36,316 nt of DNA from Acidobacteriota bacterium (lineage in GTDB: Bacteria > Acidobacteriota > Vicinamibacteria > Vicinamibacterales > UBA2999): assembly GCA_003222635.1 (NCBI GenBank), contig QHWQ01000024.1:1-36316 (forward strand), written 5' to 3'. Positions 1 through 8,541 of this stretch are shown piece by piece; the first letter of the stretch is position 1, and every line of letters begins with the position of its first letter. A program made the position numbers and the translations under genes. Under the pieces are notes generated by a model. The model made no database searches and had not been told where the DNA came from. It was given only the letters and a program-made list of their open reading frames with translations.

Positions 1-198
1 CACCACGAACAAGGTACATGCACGACTAACCACAGTTGACATGTCGGACCTCTGAGAAAACGGAATAGCGTTGGTCATCTTCACATTTGAGCGGCCAACG
101 GTAGCAAGTCGACCGACTGGGAGGCTGTTCCACAGTGCACACGCACTTTCTCTGGCACCACGAGGACGATAGGAACAATTAGAACCCCCTCAGCTTCA

Positions 199-1506
199 TC
201 ATCTGCCGTTTTTGCGCACCGTTGCGAAGAACGCGCGGATGTCGTCCATCCACAGTTTTGGCTGCTCGAAGGCTGGAAAATGTCCGCCACGAGGCATCGT
301 CGTGAAGTGCACCACGTTATATCGGGCCTCGGCAACTTTACGGGCTTCCGCGCTGGTCGTATCGACAGGCAGATCACGCCGGTCGTATTGCAGAGGAAAC
401 GAACCGCACCCGGTCGGCGCGCTCACGCGTCCTTCGGGCCTCGGAAACGGGGTGGGAGCCAGACCGCCGAGCATGTGCCGGCTCTCGTAATAGATCCGCG
501 CAGACGAGGTGCCGCTGTTCGTCACCCAATAGATCATGATGTTCGTCAGCAGTTCGTCTTTCGTGAAGACTTTCTCGAGATCTCCGTCATGGTCGGCCCA
601 CCCGTACCATTTTTCGATGATCCAGGAGGCGAGACCGACAGGAGAATCGCTCAACGCCTGACCGAGCGTCTGCGGCTTCGTTGTCTGAATTTCCTGGTAA
701 CCGAGATTATGGGCCGCATCGACCGCACTGTTGGGGAGTCGCGCACGCGGCTGATTCCCGGTGTCTGCCGCCGGCGCAGCAGGCGCAGCCCCACAACCGG
801 CGATGTGGATCGCCACCACATGCGCGGGATCGTCCAGCGCCACGCGAGTCGCAATCCCGTTCCCCCAGTCACTGCCATGCGCGGAGTACCGCGTGTAGCC
901 AAGACGCGCCATCAGCTGGATCCACATCCGTGCGATTCGTTCCGGGTTGTAGCCTCGTTCGCGCGGCTTGCCCGAGAAACCGAAACCCGGCATCGACGGG
1001 ATCACCACGTCAAAGCTATCTTCGGCGCGTCCACCGTACGCAACCGGATCGGTGAGCGGGCCAATCACTTTTTCGTACTCGACGATCGAGCTGGGCCACC
1101 CATTGAGCAGCAAGAGCGGCATCGCGTTCGGGTGTTTCGACTTCTGATGGATGAAGTGAACGTCGACGCCGTCGATGTTCGTCTTGAACTGATCGAACGC
1201 GTTCAGGCGCTTCTCCTGAGCCCGCCAGTCGTATGTGTCCCGCCAATAGGCGACGAGGCTCTTGAGGTAGGCGAGGTTCGTGCCGTAGTCCCATCCTGCA
1301 TCGGGGAACTCGTCGGCAAAACGGCTCTGTGCCAGCCGCCGTTTCAAATCGGTCAAGACGGTATCCGGAACGTGAATCTTAAAGGGGACGATCGCCGGAC
1401 TCGAGGCGGTCGCAGGCCCAGCGGGGCGCTGTGCGTATGCGACCCCACCTGGCGCGAGAACGGCAATCATGCTTACGGCGGCCGCAGCAAATCGCGTGAG
1501 CTTCAT
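199..1506 (-). CDS. Secreted epoxide hydrolase-like alpha/beta hydrolase (EHN N-terminal domain)
   Basis: FKIHVPDTVLTDLKRRLAQSRFADEF N-terminal EHN-like region, LLLLNGWPSSIVEY oxyanion region, HGSDWG nucleophile elbow, signal peptide MKLTRFAAAAVSMIAVLAPGGVAYAQ. ATG at 1506 preferred over the upstream GTG at 1521. Confidence 0.88.
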   Translation of the reverse strand: MKLTRFAAAAVSMIAVLAPGGVAYAQRPAGPATASSPAIVPFKIHVPDTVLTDLKRRLAQSRFADEFPDAGWDYGTNLAYLKSLVAYWRDTYDWRAQEKRLNAFDQFKTNIDGVDVHFIHQKSKHPNAMPLLLLNGWPSSIVEYEKVIGPLTDPVAYGGRAEDSFDVVIPSMPGFGFSGKPRERGYNPERIARMWIQLMARLGYTRYSAHGSDWGNGIATRVALDDPAHVVAIHIAGCGAAPAAPAADTGNQPRARLPNSAVDAAHNLGYQEIQTTKPQTLGQALSDSPVGLASWIIEKWYGWADHDGDLEKVFTKDELLTNIMIYWVTNSGTSSARIYYESRHMLGGLAPTPFPRPEGRVSAPTGCGSFPLQYDRRDLPVDTTSAEARKVAEARYNVVHFTTMPRGGHFPAFEQPKLWMDDIRAFFATVRKNGR

Positions 1507-1517
1507 GTGAGACACCC

Positions 1518-1670
1518 TCACGACAGCGTCGCGCGCTGGTCGGCGTCGACGATCTCGCTGCCGGTCGCGAACCAGACCTTCTCCCGCTGCTTCATGCGGG
1601 CGAGTGTGCGTTCGAGATATTTGATCCGCAGCGGCTGACCCGTGATGAACGAATCGTGGTAGCGATCCGC
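1518..1670 (-). pseudogene. C-terminal remnant of a polysaccharide deacetylase-like protein
   Basis: RYHDSFITGQPLRIKYLERTLARMKQREKVWFATGSEIVD resembles the C-terminal tail of polysaccharide deacetylases; no catalytic domain upstream in any frame. Confidence 0.55.
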
Positions 1671-1699
1671 TCGCCGCACGGCGCGGCCTTGCGTCTCCA

Positions 1700-1728
1700 C
1701 CCCACCGCGCACACTCCGCGCGGTGGGG
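1700..1728. terminator. Strong stem-loop downstream of the minus-strand regulator gene (terminator-like, no U-tract)
   Basis: CCCCACCGCG (1700-1709) and exact reverse complement CGCGGTGGGG (1719-1728), 9-nt loop, about 30 nt after the stop of the 1759-5064 gene. Confidence 0.5.
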
Positions 1729-1758
1729 GCCCCGGTCTGGGCGGCCGATCGCGATTCC

Positions 1759-4700
1759 TCATATCACTGCTCCCGGCCTTGGTCGGCCTCGAACCGTCTC
1801 GATCTCCTCGCGCGTCCTCGCGCGTTCGAATGCCGCGCCGATTCGATCGAAGGTGTCGCACGCCTGTCGAAAGGCCGACAGCGCATCCGCTGTCGCACCA
1901 CGATCCCGTGCGATGCGGCCCGCGATTCGATAGCTGAGCGCCACGGCATACCAGTAGCCGGCGCGGATCGCGATTCTGCGGCCGGACTGGACCGCGGCGT
2001 CGGCATCGTCGAGGCGGTCGAGCAGCCGCCAGCTCTCTCCGAGCAGCGTCGCGGCGAACGCTTGCCACTGCAGGAACCCGAAGCTCTCGAACTCGGCGAC
2101 GAGCGATGCGAGCCGTTCGCGCGCCTGTGCATGTTCTCCTTGCTCGAGGTCCGCATAGGCGACGAACAGCGAGGCGTATGCGCGGCTCACCCGATCCGGC
2201 GCCAGCTCCAGACTTCGCCGGCAGCGTCCGATGGCGGCATCGAGGTTGCCGCGCAGAATTTCAATCCAGCCCGCGCCGAATCCGGCGTAGGTCTGCAGGC
2301 GCGGATCGCCGATGTCCGCGCCGACGGCGTCGGCACGCGCGGCCTCGGCGAGCGCACTCTCGAAGTCGCCGAGCACGAGATGGTTGAGCGCGAGATAGAA
2401 ATGCGCCATGCCCAGCCACCAGCGTTGATCCGGCTGCGTCTCGAGCAGCGCCACGGCGCGCAGACCATGCGCGATGCCCTCGGCCGGTGTGCCGGCCCAG
2501 TGACTGTCGAGCGCCAGCACGCCATGGGCCTTTCCACGCGTGGCATCGTCGCCTGCGGATGTGGCCGCCTCAATCGCGCGCCACGCGCACTCGGCCGCGC
2601 GGCGCTGATCGCCGAGGCGCGTGTACATGTGCGCCAGCCAGAACGCGAAGGCGGCCGTGAGTGCGACATCGTTCAATCGCGCGACGCGCGCCTCGTGTGG
2701 CAGCAGCACGTCGACGCTTTCGCGCCATCTGCCCAGAAAGTAGAACGAGTGCGCCTGCTGCAGCGCGACCTGCACCATCCATCGATCGCGATCCGTCCCT
2801 TCCGGCAGCCGCTGCAGCCGGCGCGCGGCCAAATCCAGATGCAGGATGGCTTCCGCGTTCGCATACACGCGCGCGGCACGTTCGGCGGCGCGCGTGAGCC
2901 ATGTCACGGACTCCTGTACCAGATCGGTGCGCGTGTAGTGATAGGCAAGCGTCGCCGCCAGTTCGTTCACTCGATCGCCATGCAGCGCTTCGAGGGCTCG
3001 CGCCGCCCGAAGATGGAGGTCGCGGCGGCTGCGGGCCAGCAGACTGTCGTAGGCGACGTCCTGAGTCAACGCGTGCTTGAACACGTACGACGGCTCGTCG
3101 CCGCCGGGACGTTCGAAGAGAAACTCGAGGCGACACAGCTCGGCGAGCTCGGCATCGACGCTCGCGGATTCGGTCCAGGCGGCGCGCAGAAGCGCGGACG
3201 GCACTTCGCGCCCGAGCACCGATGCCGTCTGCAGCACCTGCTTCGCGATGCCCGGCAGACGATCGATCCGCGCCATGATGACGCCGTGCACCGTCTCGGG
3301 AATCGCGTGCGCGCCGGGTCCGTGCTCGGCGACGGTTCGCGCGAGCTCCTCGAGAAAGAACGGATTCCCTTCGCCTCGGCTCAGAATCGCGTGCGCGGCC
3401 TCTGCATCGACGCATTGCTGAGGCGTGACCGACCGTACCAGCTGCGCGCTGTCGGCGGCGCCGAGCGGTGACAGGCTGATCTGGGTCGCATACGAACGAT
3501 CGAACCAGGGGATGCGATAGCCGGGCCGGTGCGTCGCAATCAGCATGAGCCGCGACGCGACGAGCCGTCCGGCCAGCGACGTCAGAAACTCCTCCGACGT
3601 CCTGTCGATCCAGTGCACGTCCTCGACGACGATGACGAGCGGCCGGCGCGCCGCCACCTTCAGCAGGAGCAGCCGCAGAACCTCGAACGTCCGGGCTTTG
3701 ACCGCTTCCGGGCTCAGCGTGTCGAGTGCCGTCGCATCGTCGACGACGCCAATCAGGCGCAGCAGGCAGCCGACGGCGTCGGCAGCAAGCGCATGGTCAC
3801 GTACGGTTCGCCCGACGGCGTCGCGCGTCGCCTCCCGCGAATCCGCGTCGCTCACGCCGCAGTGCGCGCGCACGATATCGCGAAGCGGCAGATACGGAAC
3901 GAGGCTGCCGAACGAAACGCATCGCCCTTCGAGGACGGCGGGCGGTTCCGTGCCGTCGAGGAGTCCTCGAGCGAATTCGTAGACGAGCCGCGACTTGCCC
4001 ATGCCCGGCTCGCCGACGATGCCGACCACTTGTCCCTGGCCGGCCAGCGCCGAGGCGACCAGCCTCTCCAGCAACGCGACCTCCTGGTGCCGGCCGACGA
4101 ACGAGGCGAGCGCGCGCGCCATTCGCGGCGAGGTGACGGCGCGCCCGAGAGGCGCGACGACGCGGTAGGCCGCCGCACCGGTCGAAGACGGAATGACGAC
4201 GGCTTCGAGCGCGACGAACTTCTCGACGACGCGACGAGTCGTCTCGCTGACGAGCACGTCGCCGGGCGATGCGAACTGCTGCAGCAGATCGGCGCCGCGC
4301 ATCGTCTCGCCGACGGCGGTGTACTCGATGCGGCGATCGCTGGCGATGCGGCCGATCACGAGGGGTCCCGTGTGGATGCCGATCTGCAGGTCGCATCTGT
4401 CGTCGGACGCTGACCCCGCGAACAGCGCGCGCGATCGATCGCGAATGCCGAGCGCGGCGAGCACCGCCCGACGGCCGTCGTCTTCGTGGACGGCTGGCGC
4501 GCCGAACACCGCGACCAGTCCATCGGCGTGCCGCTGGGTGATGACGCCCTCATAGCGGTCGATCTCGCTTGCAGCGATGTCGAGCAGGCGCGCCATGACC
4601 TGGCAGAGCCCTGCCGGGCCGAGTCGCTCGACCACCGCTTCGGCGTTCGAGAGCGTGCAATGGAGCACCGTCGCACGTTTTCGCTCGGCGTCCGCGATCG

Positions 4701-5064
4701 CCGGAGCGGCGGTCGTCGCGTCCGACGCCACGGCGGACGTCACAGCCGACGTCACGGCGCCGGTCAGCCGGTAGCCCCGGCGCGCCACGGTCTCGATGTA
4801 GGGCCGCCCGTCGGATTGTTCGCCGAGCGCTTTGCGCAGCGTGTAGACATGCTGCGTCAGATTCGCATCGTCGACGAACGTGTTCGGCCAGAGTGCCTCG
4901 ATCAGCTCGCTCTTCCCGATGATGCGATCGGGGCTGCGCGCCAGCAGTACGAGCAAGTCGAACGCCTTGGGAGGGAGCGGAATCGCGGCGCCGGCGCGCT
5001 CCAGGCGGCTCAGCGCGACGTCGAGGCGGTACGGCCCGAACTCGTGCACCTGTTTCTCAGGCAT
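1759..5064 (-). CDS. Multidomain regulator: OmpR/CadC-type winged helix, class III cyclase-like domain, AAA ATPase, TPR-like C-terminus
   Basis: FGPYRLDVALSRLERAG...LPPKAFDLLVLLARSPDRIIGKSELIEALWPNTFVDDANLTQHVYTLRKALG wHTH; ITQRHADGLVAVFGAPAVHEDDGRRAV cyclase-like; GIVGEPGMGKSRL Walker A; Ala-rich TPR-like repeats. Confidence 0.88.
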   Translation of the reverse strand: MPEKQVHEFGPYRLDVALSRLERAGAAIPLPPKAFDLLVLLARSPDRIIGKSELIEALWPNTFVDDANLTQHVYTLRKALGEQSDGRPYIETVARRGYRLTGAVTSAVTSAVASDATTAAPAIADAERKRATVLHCTLSNAEAVVERLGPAGLCQVMARLLDIAASEIDRYEGVITQRHADGLVAVFGAPAVHEDDGRRAVLAALGIRDRSRALFAGSASDDRCDLQIGIHTGPLVIGRIASDRRIEYTAVGETMRGADLLQQFASPGDVLVSETTRRVVEKFVALEAVVIPSSTGAAAYRVVAPLGRAVTSPRMARALASFVGRHQEVALLERLVASALAGQGQVVGIVGEPGMGKSRLVYEFARGLLDGTEPPAVLEGRCVSFGSLVPYLPLRDIVRAHCGVSDADSREATRDAVGRTVRDHALAADAVGCLLRLIGVVDDATALDTLSPEAVKARTFEVLRLLLLKVAARRPLVIVVEDVHWIDRTSEEFLTSLAGRLVASRLMLIATHRPGYRIPWFDRSYATQISLSPLGAADSAQLVRSVTPQQCVDAEAAHAILSRGEGNPFFLEELARTVAEHGPGAHAIPETVHGVIMARIDRLPGIAKQVLQTASVLGREVPSALLRAAWTESASVDAELAELCRLEFLFERPGGDEPSYVFKHALTQDVAYDSLLARSRRDLHLRAARALEALHGDRVNELAATLAYHYTRTDLVQESVTWLTRAAERAARVYANAEAILHLDLAARRLQRLPEGTDRDRWMVQVALQQAHSFYFLGRWRESVDVLLPHEARVARLNDVALTAAFAFWLAHMYTRLGDQRRAAECAWRAIEAATSAGDDATRGKAHGVLALDSHWAGTPAEGIAHGLRAVALLETQPDQRWWLGMAHFYLALNHLVLGDFESALAEAARADAVGADIGDPRLQTYAGFGAGWIEILRGNLDAAIGRCRRSLELAPDRVSRAYASLFVAYADLEQGEHAQARERLASLVAEFESFGFLQWQAFAATLLGESWRLLDRLDDADAAVQSGRRIAIRAGYWYAVALSYRIAGRIARDRGATADALSAFRQACDTFDRIGAAFERARTREEIETVRGRPRPGAVI

Positions 5065-5181
5065 GGTCCCCTGACCGTTGAGAGTTTATTGAGCCGCGAT
5101 TGATGCCGGCTTGAAGACTCCCGGCGCGCGCGGGGGCACCATACCGCCGACAACGCGCCGATTGTAGTCGAAGGAGGAACC

Positions 5182-6000
5182 ATGACGATCACAGCCAGAT
5201 ATGCGCTCGTTACCGGCGGCTCGCGTGGCATCGGCCGCGGCATCGCGCTGAAGCTTGCGGAGCAGGGGGTTCATGTCGCCATCAACTACCTGAAGGACGA
5301 AGCGTCGGCGAAGTCGACGCTCGAGCAGGTCCGGGCGGCCGGCGCGGACGGATTCGTCGTTCAGGCCGACGTCGCGCAGCCGGCCCAGGTCGAACGCCTC
5401 TTCCGCCGCGTGCGCGACGAGTTCGGCAGCCTCGACGTGTTCGTCGCCAACGCGCGCACGGACATCGGCACGTTCTACGAGCCGGCGATGGCGATCAGCC
5501 TCGACAAGTGGGATACGGCGATGGATTCGCAGGCGAAGGCTTTTCTGGTTGGCGTGCGCGAGGCGTCGGCCATCATGCCGGACGGCGGCCGCATCATCGC
5601 CATCACCTATGCGCCCGGCGGACGGTACGGCGGTTGGCAGTCGCGGGTCGGCATGGGCGCCGCGAAGTCGGCCCTCGAGGTGCTGGCCCGGTATTTCGCC
5701 GTGGCGCTGGCGCCGCGCGGCATCACCGTCAATTCGGTGAGCCCTGGCTGGGTCGAAGACAGCGTGATGAACGCGCTGCCCGCGCCGGTCGTGCAGATGA
5801 TTCGCGATCATCACAAGAACGGGTGGACGCCGATGCGCCGCCTCGGCACCCCCGCGGACATCGGGAATGCCGTGGCGCTGCTCTGTTCGAAGGAGGCGGG
5901 ATTCATCACCGGTCAACTCATCGCAGTCGATGGCGGCGCCGGATTGATGGATCCCGCGGTGCCGCTGCCGATTCAGCAGCCGGAGCTCCAACCGGCCTGA
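5182..6000 (+). CDS. SDR family oxidoreductase (atypical; canonical catalytic Tyr not present)
   Basis: ALVTGGSRGIGRGIAL Rossmann motif, NSVSPGWV, GQLIAVDGGAGL; RBS GAAGGAGG before ATG. Confidence 0.9.
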   Translation: MTITARYALVTGGSRGIGRGIALKLAEQGVHVAINYLKDEASAKSTLEQVRAAGADGFVVQADVAQPAQVERLFRRVRDEFGSLDVFVANARTDIGTFYEPAMAISLDKWDTAMDSQAKAFLVGVREASAIMPDGGRIIAITYAPGGRYGGWQSRVGMGAAKSALEVLARYFAVALAPRGITVNSVSPGWVEDSVMNALPAPVVQMIRDHHKNGWTPMRRLGTPADIGNAVALLCSKEAGFITGQLIAVDGGAGLMDPAVPLPIQQPELQPA

Positions 6001-6037
6001 AGGAGGTGGTATCTTGCTCCACGCACGCTGAGGCACG

Positions 6038-7315
6038 ATGCGCGTCACCACCCTGCTGGCGCTCCTGTTCCTCCTCGCCGCCGCATCACAGGCCGCGGCC
6101 GCGACGAAGGTCATCAGGTTCGGCAAGTTGATCGACGGCACGGGCCGCGTCATCACGAACGCGGTCGTCATCGTCGAAGACGACCGCGTGCAGCGCGTGG
6201 CAAGCGGCAACGTCCCGATACCGCCCGGTGCCGAGGTCATCGACCTGTCGCCATATACCGGCATTCCGGGACTGATCGATGCCCACACGCACATCACCTA
6301 CTACTGGGACGGCGTGACCACGCCTCGCAGCGAGCCTGCTCGCCATCCGGCGGTCGTCGCCGTTCTCGCGCAGGAGAACGGTCTCAAGGCGCTCGAGGCG
6401 GGTGTGACCACGATTCGAGACCTCAATGCGGCGAACGGTGTCGACCTCGCGATGCGCGATCTCATCAACATGGGAAAGATGACCGGTCCCCGAATGTTCG
6501 TCTCGGGTCCCGCGCTCATGATTACCCGCAGCACCGCTCCGCCGGCGCCGATCGGCCTGCTCGTTGACGGCGTCGACGAGGTCTTGCGCGGAGTACGACA
6601 GGTCATCGCGTCCGGAGCGGACTGGGTGAAGATGCGCGGATCGACCGGCGGCTTCGACGACGTGACACAGTTTCAGACGTTTACGTTCGAGGAGATCAAA
6701 GCGGCGGTGGATGCCACGCACGCCCTCGGCAAGAAGATCGCGATCCATTCGTACGGACCGGCGGCCGCCAGAGATGCCGTTCGCGCCGGCGTCGATTCGC
6801 TGGAGCATGGCGCGGACATCGAGGACGACACGATCGCCGAAATGGTCAGGCGCAACACCTACTACGCGCCGACCATCGATCACAATCAGTACTACCTGGA
6901 GAACGCCGATACCGTCTATCACTTCCCCGCCGGCAGCAAGGAACGGCTTCGCGACTATATCCGCCGCAACGTCGACACGGCGCAGAAGGCGTTCCGCGCC
7001 GGCGTCCGCATCATCATGGGGTCTGACGCCGTGTACAACGGCTGGGGGCTGAATGCGCGAGAGCTCGACTGGTTCGTGAAGATCGGTATGACCCCCGAGC
7101 AGGCGCTGAAAACGGCGACGACGACACCGGCAACGATGCTGGGGATGGAGAAGAGTCTCGGCGCCGTGGCACCGGGCTACCTCGCGGATATCGTCGCCGT
7201 CGAGGGCGACCCGCTGGCCGACATCACCGCGATCTCGAGGCGCGAGCATGTCCGCTGGGTGATGAAGGCCGGGCAGACGGTCGTCGACACGACGAATGGC
7301 CGCGGCGCCCGTTAG
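6038..7315 (+). CDS. Secreted amidohydrolase family protein (imidazolonepropionase-like)
   Basis: Signal peptide, GLIDAHTHITYYWDG metal motif, AIHSYGPAAARDAVRAGVDSLEHG, MGSDAVYNG, GYLADIVAVEGDPL. Confidence 0.92.
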   Translation: MRVTTLLALLFLLAAASQAAAATKVIRFGKLIDGTGRVITNAVVIVEDDRVQRVASGNVPIPPGAEVIDLSPYTGIPGLIDAHTHITYYWDGVTTPRSEPARHPAVVAVLAQENGLKALEAGVTTIRDLNAANGVDLAMRDLINMGKMTGPRMFVSGPALMITRSTAPPAPIGLLVDGVDEVLRGVRQVIASGADWVKMRGSTGGFDDVTQFQTFTFEEIKAAVDATHALGKKIAIHSYGPAAARDAVRAGVDSLEHGADIEDDTIAEMVRRNTYYAPTIDHNQYYLENADTVYHFPAGSKERLRDYIRRNVDTAQKAFRAGVRIIMGSDAVYNGWGLNARELDWFVKIGMTPEQALKTATTTPATMLGMEKSLGAVAPGYLADIVAVEGDPLADITAISRREHVRWVMKAGQTVVDTTNGRGAR

Positions 7316-7446
7316 CGCCGGCGCGTCACCGCGGAAATGTCGCGGTGTTCGAAGCGCGCCAGCAACGCCTCGGCAACCGCTTCGTCGAGCAAGTCCGATC
7401 GCTGCGCATCGGATGGCGCACCGGCAGGATCTCCACCGCCGTAGGG

Positions 7447-8541
7447 TCAGTGCTGCGTCCGATCGTCGATGCGGCCGACCGCAAGATACGCCTTCGCTTG
7501 CGGATTCTGGTCAGGTTGGAAGACCAACTTGACGTGGCTGATCGTTCGTAAGAAGAGCGGCGCTGTTGCCGCATCGCCGCCATCCGGGTTGAGACGGAAG
7601 CCGCCTACCCATGACAGCAGGCCATCGCGCTTCTCAGGAAGGCACATGTCGTGCTCGACGAGATAGTCGAAGAAGCGTGTGTCCTCTGGATCGTCCACAC
7701 GTAACGAGGCCGAGCCTTCCCCGAAGTTGACTTCGATCCCGATCTTTGCCGCGACCTCGCTTCCAACGTCGAGATGAAGCGCACCCCTGTCGCCGAACTG
7801 CAGGAGGTCTCGCCAACGCGACTCGTACGCGTCCTGGGGCCCCGACCACCGCAGTGCGCGGACGACGGCGCGGATGTCGCGAAGCTTCAGGCCTGGAGCG
7901 CAGATGCGGAAGGTGTTGACGGGTCGAGCCAACCAGACGCCAAGCTGCAGGAATGGCACCCTGGGCAACAGTACCCGAAAACACTGCTCCAGCTGGTGCC
8001 GGGCGTCGGCCATGTCGGCGCCCACCGCTTCGAGCACGGCCCGAACGACCCTGCTGCACGCATCGACGGCCGTCCCGTCCGCCGGGCCGGAACGATAAGG
8101 CCCGAACCGCATCGAGAAGAACATCGATGGGGCCGCGACACGAGGAGGTCGCAGACTGTGAACGTCGAATTCCAATGACACTGCGGGGATCGCCCGCGCA
8201 ATGACGGTCTGCCGTTCCGACCACGCCTGCGCAAAACGGCGAAGCCGCTGCCAGGCGTCACTCTCCGGTGAATCGGGAGTCTGCCGGGCCAGGAGCGCTT
8301 CATCGATCGAGATTCCGTGCGTCCGTCGGAGATGGACGCCAAAGTCGGCGCGCGGTGCCGGGTCGCCAAGGCGACATTCGAAGCCTGCGCACTGCCACGT
8401 AGGGAGCACACGGGCGATAGAGAGGATACTCTCCACGTTGTCGCGGCAGACGAGTGCCGGGTCGAGGCGCGGCGCAACCGTCTCGATCATCGTGGCAAGC
8501 TGACATGGTGTCGACATTGTTCCGACTCCGTTCTGCATCAT
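7447..8541 (-). CDS. Uncharacterised protein encoded directly downstream of lanM (lanthipeptide cluster partner)
   Basis: Long ORF; ATG at 8541-8539 overlaps the lanM stop TGA (8540-8538) as ATGA, alternative ATG at about 8518 preceded by GGAG. Features such as GFECRLGD, LQLGVWLARPVNTFRICAPGL and ISHVKLVFQPDQNPQAKAYLAV; family not identified. Confidence 0.75.
   Translation of the reverse strand: MMQNGVGTMSTPCQLATMIETVAPRLDPALVCRDNVESILSIARVLPTWQCAGFECRLGDPAPRADFGVHLRRTHGISIDEALLARQTPDSPESDAWQRLRRFAQAWSERQTVIARAIPAVSLEFDVHSLRPPRVAAPSMFFSMRFGPYRSGPADGTAVDACSRVVRAVLEAVGADMADARHQLEQCFRVLLPRVPFLQLGVWLARPVNTFRICAPGLKLRDIRAVVRALRWSGPQDAYESRWRDLLQFGDRGALHLDVGSEVAAKIGIEVNFGEGSASLRVDDPEDTRFFDYLVEHDMCLPEKRDGLLSWVGGFRLNPDGGDAATAPLFLRTISHVKLVFQPDQNPQAKAYLAVGRIDDRTQH

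Noticed and set aside
1-198. 98-aa ORF at 81-377 (minus strand) as a gene
   Set aside because: Overlaps the epoxide hydrolase 3' end out of frame and has no coding signature.
1723-3471. Long plus-strand ORF (582 aa) opposite the cyclase/AAA regulator
   Set aside because: Mirror ORF in GC-rich DNA; Arg/Ala-rich, no domain signatures, while the minus-strand frame has clear domains.
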